NCBI GenBank assembly: GCA_001829505.1 | Contig: MIBK01000056.1 | Span: 9,180 to 14,507 of the forward strand | Reading direction: 5' to 3' | Length of the DNA stretch: 5,328 bases | Origin: Spirochaetes bacterium RBG_16_67_19 | Lineage (GTDB): Bacteria > Spirochaetota > Spirochaetia > SZUA-6 > DRHE01 | Shown here: piece after piece, positions 1 to 5,328 of the stretch | How positions within the stretch are numbered: position 1 is the stretch's first letter | Layout: every line of letters begins with the position of its first letter | Made by a program: the position numbers and the translations under genes | The notes under the pieces: model-generated | Database searches by the model: none | What the model saw: only the letters and a program-made list of their open reading frames with translations | Told to the model about the DNA's origin: nothing

Positions 1-388
1 CCTCCCGCTCCTTCAGGCGGGGGAAGTGCTCGTATACCTCGGCCATGGTCCTCTCGACCAGCTTGCGGTCCTTCTGCAGATAAGCCCCGGCGGCCAGGTT
101 GTGCCGCACGGTCATGAGGCCGAACAGGCGCCGCCCCTCCGGCACGTGGGCGATACCCAATCCCGTGATGCGGTGCGCCGGCAGGCCGTCGATGCGCTGG
201 CCGTCGAACCAGATCTCCCCGGTGCTCACCTTCTTCAGGCCCGAGACGGCCCGCAGGGTGGTGGTCTTGCCGGCCCCGTTGGCGCCGATCAGGGTGCTGA
301 TCATCCCCTGCTCGGCGGCCAGGCTGATGCCCTTGACCGCTTCCACTTTCTCGTAGTGCACCCGGATGTCCCTGATTTCAAGCAACAT
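1..388 (-). CDS. livF: LivF-type ABC transporter ATPase, partial (N-terminal 129 residues)
   Basis: This is one of the two cytoplasmic ATPases of a branched-chain / hydrophobic amino acid importer; it would pair with LivG and drive the LivH-LivM channel. I translated it from the ATG at 388-386. The protein begins MLLEIRDIRVHYEKVEAVKG and has a Walker A motif GANGAGKT at residues 35-42. At residues 82-89 it has VPEGRRLF, which in the LivF branch stands at the Q-loop and separates it from LivG. The window ends at residue 129, in FPRLKERE, just before the expected signature motif. Signature, Walker B and H-loop are therefore not visible; family members are about 235 residues. The start overlaps the livG stop by 11 nt in another frame. 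A GGGAGG ribosome binding site (397-402) lies 8 nt upstream, inside livG. The family call is firm, the solute unknown. Confidence 0.93.
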   Translation of the reverse strand, partial: MLLEIRDIRVHYEKVEAVKGISLAAEQGMISTLIGANGAGKTTTLRAVSGLKKVSTGEIWFDGQRIDGLPAHRITGLGIAHVPEGRRLFGLMTVRHNLAAGAYLQKDRKLVERTMAEVYEHFPRLKERE

Positions 389-1148
389 AGTGCTCGCCTC
401 CCAGGTAGGCTTCGTGGACGTCGGGATCTTTCCGGATTTCCTCCGGCGTGCCTTCGGCGATCTTCTCGCCGAAGTTCAACACCGTGATTCGCTCGCAGAT
501 GCCCATGACCACCTTCATGTCGTGCTCGATCAGCAGGATGGTGATGCCGCGGTCGCGGATTTTCTGGATCAGCTTCATCATGGCGGCGCTTTCCTCCGGG
601 TTCATCCCGGTCACCGGTTCGTCCAGCATGAGCAGGGAGGGCTGGCCGGCCAGGGCGATGCTGATGCCCAGGGCCCGCTGATGGCCGTGCGGAAGGTTCA
701 TGGCCAGCTCATCCTTGTACCTGGCCAGGCCCATGAACTCCAGAATCTCCATGGAGCGCGCTTCGTTCTCCCGCTCGTGGCGCAGGCTGTTGGGGGTGCC
801 GAGCAGCGAGCCGAAGAAGCTGTAGTGGGAGTGCAGGTGGCAGCCGACCATCACGTTGCGCAGCACCGAGAAATGCTTGAAGAGGGTGATGGCCTGAAAG
901 GTGCGGATGATGCCCAGCTTCGCGGTGCCGTGCGGACGCAGCCGGGTGATGTCCTGTCCCTGGAAGAAGAACCTGCCGCGGGTGGGGAGGTAGATGCCGC
1001 TGATCACGTTGAACAGGGTGGTCTTGCCCGCCCCGTTGGGGCCGATCAGGCCGCGGATCTCCCCCTGCTGGACCGCGAAGTCCAGCTCCCGGATGGCCTT
1101 CAAGCCGCCGAAGTGCATGCTTACCTTTTGGATGTCGAGCAAGGCCAT
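378..1148 (-). CDS. livG: LivG-type ABC transporter ATPase
   Basis: This is the second cytoplasmic ATPase of the importer, complete at 256 residues, the usual LivG length. Visible motifs are Walker A GPNGAGKT (36-43), Q-loop TFQ (83-85), Walker B LLMLDEP (172-178), the D-loop region TGMNPEE (180-186) and H-loop EHD (208-210, His209). The LivG-type C-terminus has GTPEEI and ends DVHEAYLGG. The signature region reads NLPHGHQRALGISIALA (151-167). From memory, LivG proteins usually have a form such as AYGDQRRLEIARAL here, so several positions are unusual. I chose the ATG at 1148 because it starts the domain (MALLDIQ) and has a GGGGAGG site (1157-1163) 8 nt upstream; the same open frame runs to 2012 only as a shadow of livM. 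It starts 2 nt after the livM stop and overlaps livF by 11 nt, so coupled translation is likely. Confidence 0.96.
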   Translation of the reverse strand: MALLDIQKVSMHFGGLKAIRELDFAVQQGEIRGLIGPNGAGKTTLFNVISGIYLPTRGRFFFQGQDITRLRPHGTAKLGIIRTFQAITLFKHFSVLRNVMVGCHLHSHYSFFGSLLGTPNSLRHERENEARSMEILEFMGLARYKDELAMNLPHGHQRALGISIALAGQPSLLMLDEPVTGMNPEESAAMMKLIQKIRDRGITILLIEHDMKVVMGICERITVLNFGEKIAEGTPEEIRKDPDVHEAYLGGEHYVA

Positions 1149-1150
1149 GG

Positions 1151-2182
1151 CTATTTCCTCCCCTTGCCGAAGGCGCCGGCGATGCTTTTTTGGGTGTCCT
1201 TGTCCTCGGGCAGCTTCCAGAGCCTCAGGCGCAGGCGCTTCGGGATGCTCTCCAGCCCTCCGGGCAGGAACAGCACGGTCAGGATCAGGATCACCCCGAA
1301 GATGACGATCCGGTAGAACTCGGTGGGCCGCAGCAGCTCGTCGATGATCGTCAGGAAGACGGCTCCCAGAACCGGTCCGGCCGCGGTGGACAGGCCGCCC
1401 ACGATGATGTGCACCAGGGCGAACTCCGAGGTCCAGATGTCGAAGCTCTTGGGGTTGATGTAGGTGTGGTAGTGGGCATAGAGGGCCCCGGTCATGGCGG
1501 CCAGGGCGCTGGCGATGGTGAAGGCCGCCACCTTGTACTTCAGGGCGTGGATGCCCACGTGCGAGGAAAGGACCTCCGCCTCGTGGATGGACCAGAAGAT
1601 CCAGCCCGTGCGGGTCTTGTTCAGGCGGTAGACCACCAGCACGATCAGCACCATCAGGACCATGGCCAGGTAGTAGTAGGCCGTGCGGTTGGCGAAGTCG
1701 AGCGGCCCGAGCTTGGGGGGCATGATCCGGAACAACCCCTCCCAGCCGCCGAAAAAGCCGCGGTAGTAGGCGAAGATGCGCTTGATCACCTCCCCGACCG
1801 CCCAGCTGGCCATGAAGAAGTACACCGCCCGCGTGCGCATCAGCGGCAGGCTGACCACCATGGCGATGAGCGCGCCCACCAAAGCGCCGGCAATGACTCC
1901 GAACCACAAGGGCAGCCCCAGGCGGAGGAAAAACAGCGCCGAGGTGTAGGCCCCGATGCCCATGAACCCGGCGTGGGCGAAGGACACGAAGCCCAGGCTC
2001 CAGATCAGCCACATGCTGGTGGCCAGACAGATGTTGAAGAAGACCACGATGGCCACGTGCAGGATGTAGCGCTCCTGGTTGATCAGGAAGGGGAAGGCCA
2101 GCAGCAGGGCGATGCCCGCCAGCCAGAGCAGCACGACCAGGGACGGCCTGTTCCTCAGCAAGGTCTTGGACTTTTCGTTCAT
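1151..2182 (-). CDS. livM: LivM-type ABC transporter permease
   Basis: This inner-membrane permease pairs with LivH to form the solute channel. It has 343 residues, typical for LivM. The N-terminus is short and basic; hydrophobic stretches follow at about 14-34, 40-62, 66-86, 92-112, 120-138, 168-186, 217-237, 256-281 and 290-308. The family hallmark FAHAGFMGIGAYTSALF lies at 68-84, and GGLSTAAGPVLGA (262-274) matches the usual GGxGTxxGPxxGA. The cytoplasmic loop that should contact the ATPases (about 190-216) reads WSIHEAEVLSSHVGI at 197-211; in most relatives I recall a form like AIRENExxAxxxGI, so Arg and Asn are replaced here. A charged tail of about 35 residues follows the last hydrophobic segment. 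The start is ATG at 2182, 4 nt after the livH stop, with only a weak GGGA upstream (2191-2194), which suggests dependence on coupling to livH. Confidence 0.95.
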   Translation of the reverse strand: MNEKSKTLLRNRPSLVVLLWLAGIALLLAFPFLINQERYILHVAIVVFFNICLATSMWLIWSLGFVSFAHAGFMGIGAYTSALFFLRLGLPLWFGVIAGALVGALIAMVVSLPLMRTRAVYFFMASWAVGEVIKRIFAYYRGFFGGWEGLFRIMPPKLGPLDFANRTAYYYLAMVLMVLIVLVVYRLNKTRTGWIFWSIHEAEVLSSHVGIHALKYKVAAFTIASALAAMTGALYAHYHTYINPKSFDIWTSEFALVHIIVGGLSTAAGPVLGAVFLTIIDELLRPTEFYRIVIFGVILILTVLFLPGGLESIPKRLRLRLWKLPEDKDTQKSIAGAFGKGRK

Positions 2183-2186
2183 GGTT

Positions 2187-3056
2187 CTATTCCCAGGCCT
2201 GGCCGAACAGGCCGGAGGGCTTGAAAACCAGGATCACGAAAATCGTGACGAAGCCGATGATGTAGGCCAGCTCACTGGTGGCCAGGGTGGTCAGGAAGCT
2301 GTCGATGAAGCCGATGACGAAGCCCCCCACCAGCGCGCCGGGCACGCTGCCCAGGCCGCCCATGATCACGATCATGAAGGCCTTGATCGTGGCCAGGAAG
2401 CCCATGCTGGGCACGATGAACATCAGGGTGCCCATCAGGCAGCCGGCCATGGCCGACAGGGCGCTGCCCAGGCCCATGGCCACCCAGTGGATGCGGCGGT
2501 TGTTGATGCCCTGCAGGCTGGAGGTTTCCGGGTCCTCGGCCACCGCCCGCATGGCCAGGCCGATCTTGGTGCGCTGCAGCAGGAACCACAGGGCTATGAT
2601 CAACACCAGCGAGATGCCGGCGATCACCATCCTTTCGAACGTCCACTCGGCGCCCGCGATGCGGATCTGGCCGGTGACGAAGCTGGAGATGCCCCGGATC
2701 ACCGCCCCGAAGGCGATGATCCCGGCGCTGGAGATGATGAAGATGAGGGCCAGCGAGACCGCCAGGGAGTACAGCATGTCCTTGCCGTGCAGGGGGCGGA
2801 ACAGCAGCAGCTGCAGGCCCGCGCCGAAGAAGAAGATCACCACGGCGCTCATGACGAACCCCGCCCAGTACGGCAGGTGCCATTTGTCGAACCAGTAGTA
2901 CAGGAAATAGGCTCCCAGCATGTAGATCTCGCCATGGGCGTACTGGATGATGCGCATGACCCCGAAGATCAGGGTCAGCCCGATGGCGATCAGCCCGTAG
3001 ATCAGCCCGAGGGTGACCCCGGTGATGGCCATCTGGACGGTCAGTTGGAGCGTCAT
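2187..3056 (-). CDS. livH: LivH-type ABC transporter permease
   Basis: This is the other inner-membrane permease of the channel, 289 residues from the chosen start, a normal LivH length. The N-terminus (GVTLGLIYGLIAIGLTLIFG, 13-32) and RIIQYAHGEIYMLGAY (35-50) correspond to the usual LivH GxxYALxAxGLxLIxGxxxxxNFAHGxxxMxGAY pattern. The coupling loop is well conserved (KIGLAMRAVAEDPETSSLQG, 164-183), followed by a glycine-rich membrane segment and MGGLGSVPGALVGG (232-245). The C-terminus carries the family PSGLFG (280-285). A GTG at 3065 would add three residues, but the GGAGAGG ribosome binding site (3065-3071) overlaps that codon and lies 8 nt upstream of the ATG at 3056, so I take the ATG. 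It is the first gene after the intercistronic hairpin and is followed 4 nt later by livM. Confidence 0.95.
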   Translation of the reverse strand: MTLQLTVQMAITGVTLGLIYGLIAIGLTLIFGVMRIIQYAHGEIYMLGAYFLYYWFDKWHLPYWAGFVMSAVVIFFFGAGLQLLLFRPLHGKDMLYSLAVSLALIFIISSAGIIAFGAVIRGISSFVTGQIRIAGAEWTFERMVIAGISLVLIIALWFLLQRTKIGLAMRAVAEDPETSSLQGINNRRIHWVAMGLGSALSAMAGCLMGTLMFIVPSMGFLATIKAFMIVIMGGLGSVPGALVGGFVIGFIDSFLTTLATSELAYIIGFVTIFVILVFKPSGLFGQAWE

Positions 3057-3064
3057 CTTCAACA

Positions 3065-3071
3065 CCTCTCC
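3065..3071 (-). promoter_or_regulatory. Ribosome binding site that fixes the livH start
   Basis: The minus strand reads GGAGAGG, with a spacing of 8 nt to the ATG at 3056-3054. The alternative GTG (3065-3063) overlaps the last base of this site and could not use it. Confidence 0.65.
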
Positions 3072-3089
3072 ATATCGCCGTATTAGGAA

Positions 3090-3120
3090 ACCAGCCGGTG
3101 CCGCGAGGCCACCGGCTGGT
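3090..3120 (-). terminator. Intercistronic hairpin between binding-protein gene and livH (partial terminator or mRNA stabiliser)
   Basis: A perfect 11-bp inverted repeat is visible: the minus strand reads ACCAGCCGGTG, a 9-nt loop, then CACCGGCTGGT. Eight of the 11 pairs are G-C. Two more pairs can form inside the loop (CC with GG) with one base bulged. The downstream run is only UUU, then CC, so as an intrinsic terminator it is weak or leaky. It begins 44 nt after the binding-protein stop and ends 18 nt before the livH ribosome binding site. In many importers a hairpin here keeps the binding protein in excess over the membrane parts, by partial termination or by blocking 3' exonucleases; that role is inferred. 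A full terminator would cut livHMGF off, and I see no promoter for those genes. Confidence 0.55.
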
Positions 3121-3163
3121 GCTTTAGAATCGTAGAAAAATCAGCTGCCAGCTCAGATCAAGC

Positions 3164-4363
3164 TCAATAGCCGGGCGGCAGCTCCGGGAAGCGCACGTCG
3201 GCCAGGAAGCCTTTCTGGTCCTCGATCAGCATGGTATAGCAGTCGTAGACGCCCTGCCGCTTGATGCCGTAGGCGCCTTCGCCGGCGTACCGGGCGGTGC
3301 CCACGTAGGTGTCCTTCAGCACGACGTCTTCCAGGGCGTCGGCCACCTTGGTGGTGTCCTCGAAGGTCCCGGCCACGGTGAAGGCCTCGGCCAGGGCGTA
3401 CACCCACCAGGACAGGTTGCCGGCGTACAAGTTGAACTCCCCGAAGCGCTTCTTGAAGCGCTCCGCCAGGTCCTTCTGGGACTGGGTCTGGGGCGTCTCC
3501 AGGGTGACCGGCAGCACGACCCCGTCAGCCTGCTCGCCGCAGACCTCCAGGATGGTCTTGGTCTCGGAGGCTCCGGGGGAGACCACCGGGCCCTTGAAGC
3601 CCAGCTCGCGGGCCGCCTTCACGATGGAGGCGGTGATGCCCGGGGGCGTGGGGCTGGTGATGATCATGTCCGGCTTCTTCTGCAGGGTCTTGGTGACCAG
3701 CGGGTAGAAGTCCGTGGTCTCCCACTGGAAGTATTCCACGCCCAGGTCCTGGACGTCGTAGTACTTCATCAGCCTCTGGTAGGAGTAGTAGCAGTCGTAG
3801 CCGTCCTTGTCATCCGGACCCAGGAAGGCCGCCTTCTTGATGCCCGGGTACTTGGTCTTCACGAAGGGCATGTAGGCGAAGCCCTGCTCGTAGTCGGACA
3901 TCTCGGAGCGGAAGTGATAGGGGAAGTCCTTGCCGTAGTGCTCCAGGTAGCCCCAGCAGGCCACCGAGGTCAGCACCTTGGCCGGCTCGGAGATCTCCAG
4001 CATGCCGATGGTCCCGGCCGCCGCCTGGTTGTAGATGTACTTCACCTTGTCCTGCTCGATCAGGCGCTTGGTCACGGTCTGGGCGTCGGGGGTGGAGCCC
4101 TTGTGGTCATAGGTGATGATCTGCAGCTTGTAGTTCTGGTTGCCCACCTTGACCCCACCGCGGGCGTTGATGACCTCCGCCCCGTCCTTCCAGGCCTGGT
4201 CGGTGCAGATGCCCCAGTAGGCCACCGCGCCGGTCAGGGGTACCGCGCCGCCGATCTTGATCACCTTGTCCTGGATCATGCCCGACGGCGTGCCACGGGA
4301 GCAGGCGCCGAAAGCGATCAGAAGGACCAGCAGCCCCGCGACGAACAGCAATGCTCTCCTCAT
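3164..4363 (-). CDS. Periplasmic solute-binding lipoprotein of the HAAT/LivK-like family
   Basis: This is the receptor of the importer, which captures solute in the periplasm and delivers it to LivHM. It has 399 residues. The N-terminus is a lipoprotein signal: MRR, a hydrophobic core (4-18), then FGAC with the lipidated Cys at 21, so it is probably membrane-anchored. The mature part starts like type I periplasmic binding proteins of the Leu/Ile/Val group (IKIGGAVPLTGAVAYWG, 36-51) and keeps the two-lobe pattern, including a hinge-region SPTPPGITASIVKAARELGF (237-256). The ligand-site segments (YNQAAAGTIG at 111-120, LTSVACWGYLE at 131-141) do not look like the Ser/Ala/Thr segments of E. coli LivJ/LivK. 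The chain is rich in Tyr, and four Cys remain after residue 100 (136, 191, 275, 375). Specificity is therefore open: an amino acid, an aromatic acid or another small acid or amide is possible. ATG at 4363 has a strong AAGGAGGG site, 9 nt from its GGAGG core (4373-4377). It is first in the operon, behind its own promoter. Confidence 0.93.
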   Translation of the reverse strand: MRRALLFVAGLLVLLIAFGACSRGTPSGMIQDKVIKIGGAVPLTGAVAYWGICTDQAWKDGAEVINARGGVKVGNQNYKLQIITYDHKGSTPDAQTVTKRLIEQDKVKYIYNQAAAGTIGMLEISEPAKVLTSVACWGYLEHYGKDFPYHFRSEMSDYEQGFAYMPFVKTKYPGIKKAAFLGPDDKDGYDCYYSYQRLMKYYDVQDLGVEYFQWETTDFYPLVTKTLQKKPDMIITSPTPPGITASIVKAARELGFKGPVVSPGASETKTILEVCGEQADGVVLPVTLETPQTQSQKDLAERFKKRFGEFNLYAGNLSWWVYALAEAFTVAGTFEDTTKVADALEDVVLKDTYVGTARYAGEGAYGIKRQGVYDCYTMLIEDQKGFLADVRFPELPPGY

Positions 4364-4399
4364 TAGCCTTTCCCTCCTTGTAATGTGACGACTCCGCTC

Positions 4400-4428
4400 A
4401 TTATTTACCCAACCTGCTCACCTGTCAA
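4400..4428 (-). promoter_or_regulatory. Predicted sigma70-type promoter of the transporter operon
   Basis: On the minus strand a perfect -35 hexamer TTGACA (4428-4423) is followed by exactly 17 bp and the -10 hexamer AATAAT (4405-4400), which matches TATAAT at five of six positions. Transcription should start near 4393, giving a leader of about 30 nt that contains the strong ribosome binding site of the binding-protein gene. The element begins 2 nt after the kinase stop codon and is an AT-rich patch in otherwise GC-rich DNA. TGAGC occurs twice, 20 bp apart, on either side of the -10 (4420-4416 and 4400-4396); this could be an operator half-site pair or chance. I see no terminator between the kinase and this promoter, so read-through from upstream remains possible. 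Confidence 0.7.
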
Positions 4429-4430
4429 GA

Positions 4431-5328
4431 TCAACTCTGCTCCCCCGCGAACATCCCGGTGAGCGCGTCGTAGAGCCCCACGTACCTGGCGTAGTGCTCC
4501 GCGTAGACCTTGGAGTTCGCCGGGTTGGGCTCGTGACGGCCCTTGACCTGCACCATACGGCCGCAGGCGTCCGGCAGGCTCTTGAACATCCCCACTCCGA
4601 CGCCGGCCACGATCGCCGCGCCCAGGCAGGCGGCCTCCTCGTTCTGCATGGTCAGCACCGGGCGGCCCGTCAGGTCCGCCTTGATCTGGTTCCACACCGC
4701 GCTGCGAGATCCGCCGCCCAGGCCGCGGATCTCGCTCACCCGTATTCCCAGCTCCTCCACCACCTCGATGTTGCGGCGCACGATGCAGGCGATGGCCTCC
4801 ATTATGGCCCTGGCCACGTGGGATTTGCTGTGCCGCAGGGTGATCCCGTAGAGCACCCCCTTGGCCTTGGGATTGGCCTCCGGAGCCATGGCCCCCTGCA
4901 GGTGGGGCAGCATGATCAGGCCCTCGGCTCCGGGCGCCACCCGGGCGGCCTCCTGTCCCAGCAGCTCGTAAGCGTCCAATCCGGCCAGGCTTCCGACCTG
5001 GATCTCCGGCTGGCAGAAGGCGTCGCGATACCACTTCAGGACCATGCCGCCGGTGGTGAAGGTGTGGGCCATGTAGGTTCCGGGGATGCCGTGGTAATGG
5101 CAGGGCATCCGCCCTTTGGGATCCAGCACCGGGTGATCCACGGTGGCGCAGATGGCCAGCGCGGCTCCGGTGTTCTCGGAGAACACCCCGGGGCGGATGT
5201 TGCCCACCCCGATGGCCCCGGCCGCCTGGTCCAGGGCCCCCGTGCACACGATGGTGCCGGCATCCAGCCCCAGCTCCCGGGCCACCGCCGACAGCAGCGT
5301 CCCGACCGGCTCCCCGGACTCGCGGATC
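4431..5328 (-). CDS. FGGY-family carbohydrate kinase, partial (C-terminal 298 residues)
   Basis: This is a cytoplasmic ATP-dependent kinase of a sugar or polyol, of the family that includes xylulokinase, glycerol kinase and gluconate kinase. The frame stays open to the right edge (IRESGEPVGTLLSA before the GTG at 5285), so the true start lies outside and about 200 N-terminal residues are missing. In fragment numbering, GALDQAAGAIGVG (30-42) fits the segment with the catalytic Asp (Asp33). LMLPHLQGAMAPEANPKAKG (138-157) and GVLYGITL...HVARAIMEA (157-178) fit FGGY signature 2. GLGGGSRSAVWNQIKADLTG (202-221) and EEAACLGAAIVAGVGVG (230-246) fit the nucleotide-binding part. The usual GTSG phosphate loop is replaced by ENTGAALA (51-58), seen in a subset of xylulokinase-like members. 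The substrate cannot be told; xylulokinase-like is the nearest description. Its stop is 67 nt upstream of the binding-protein start. Confidence 0.92.
   Translation of the reverse strand, partial: IRESGEPVGTLLSAVARELGLDAGTIVCTGALDQAAGAIGVGNIRPGVFSENTGAALAICATVDHPVLDPKGRMPCHYHGIPGTYMAHTFTTGGMVLKWYRDAFCQPEIQVGSLAGLDAYELLGQEAARVAPGAEGLIMLPHLQGAMAPEANPKAKGVLYGITLRHSKSHVARAIMEAIACIVRRNIEVVEELGIRVSEIRGLGGGSRSAVWNQIKADLTGRPVLTMQNEEAACLGAAIVAGVGVGMFKSLPDACGRMVQVKGRHEPNPANSKVYAEHYARYVGLYDALTGMFAGEQS

Noticed and set aside
366..1316. Long open frame on the plus strand (316 codons), antisense to livG and the end of livM
   Set aside because: Its translation is rich in His, Gln, Asp, Ala and Gly with no domain pattern. 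It mirrors livG and livM codons with G/C third positions; livG has intact motifs throughout.
1149..2012. Apparent N-terminal extension of livG (about 288 residues) giving a 544-residue frame
   Set aside because: The extra part is a Arg/His/Gly-rich out-of-frame reading of livM. The livG ATG at 1148 has its own ribosome binding site and starts the ATPase domain.
1190..2224. 344-codon plus-strand open frame opposite livM
   Set aside because: It is a low-complexity His/Gln/Asp/Gly-rich shadow of a clear membrane protein gene, with no supporting ribosome binding site or family resemblance.
3057..3065. GTG start for livH at 3065
   Set aside because: The ribosome binding site overlaps this codon, while the ATG at 3056 sits at the right distance from it.
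2079..3086. 335-codon plus-strand open frame opposite livH
   Set aside because: It shows the same His/Asp/Gln-rich composition as the other shadows and runs across the livM-livH junction.
3136..3153. Short stem AGCT-GGC-AGCT followed by a five-T run on the minus strand just after the binding-protein gene
   Set aside because: A 4-bp stem is too weak to count as a terminator; the 11-bp hairpin at 3090-3120 is the stronger structure in this gap.
1..5328. CRISPR arrays, insertion sequences, tRNA or rRNA genes, phage or defence genes
   Set aside because: None seen: the window is filled end to end by five transporter genes and one kinase gene, with gaps of at most 107 nt.

Overview
The window holds most of one minus-strand ABC importer operon of the branched-chain / hydrophobic amino acid (HAAT, LivFGHMK) family. 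The 3' part of an FGGY carbohydrate kinase gene lies upstream of it. All genes read right to left. High GC with G/C-rich third codon positions, a lipoprotein-type binding protein and strong GGAGG ribosome binding sites suggest a GC-rich Gram-negative bacterium. A Desulfobacterota/Deltaproteobacteria-like host is a guess from gene style only.

Layout in transcription order: (1) 5328-4431, the C-terminal ~298 residues of an FGGY kinase, cut by the right edge. (2) 4430-4364, a short gap with a near-consensus sigma70 promoter (TTGACA, 17 bp, AATAAT) pointing into the transporter genes. (3) 4363-3164, a periplasmic binding lipoprotein. (4) 3163-3057, a gap with a perfect 11-bp inverted repeat that probably lowers, or stabilises the ends of, transcript between the binding-protein gene and the membrane genes. 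(5) 3056-2187, LivH permease. (6) 2182-1151, LivM permease. (7) 1148-378, LivG ATPase. (8) 388-1, the first 129 residues of LivF ATPase, cut by the left edge.

The parts form one complete importer: the lipoprotein captures solute in the periplasm, LivH and LivM form the channel, and LivG and LivF hydrolyse ATP. livH to livF are packed with gaps of 4 and 2 nt and an 11-nt overlap, which implies translational coupling. The solute cannot be fixed from sequence: the binding protein looks divergent around the ligand site and is rich in Tyr and Trp, so branched-chain amino acids are only the default guess.

This is an ordinary, intact transport operon, and I see no new kind of system. The points worth a second look are the promoter, the intercistronic hairpin, unusual residues in the LivG signature helix and LivM coupling loop, and the kinase neighbour. 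Long open frames on the plus strand are GC-driven shadows of these genes.
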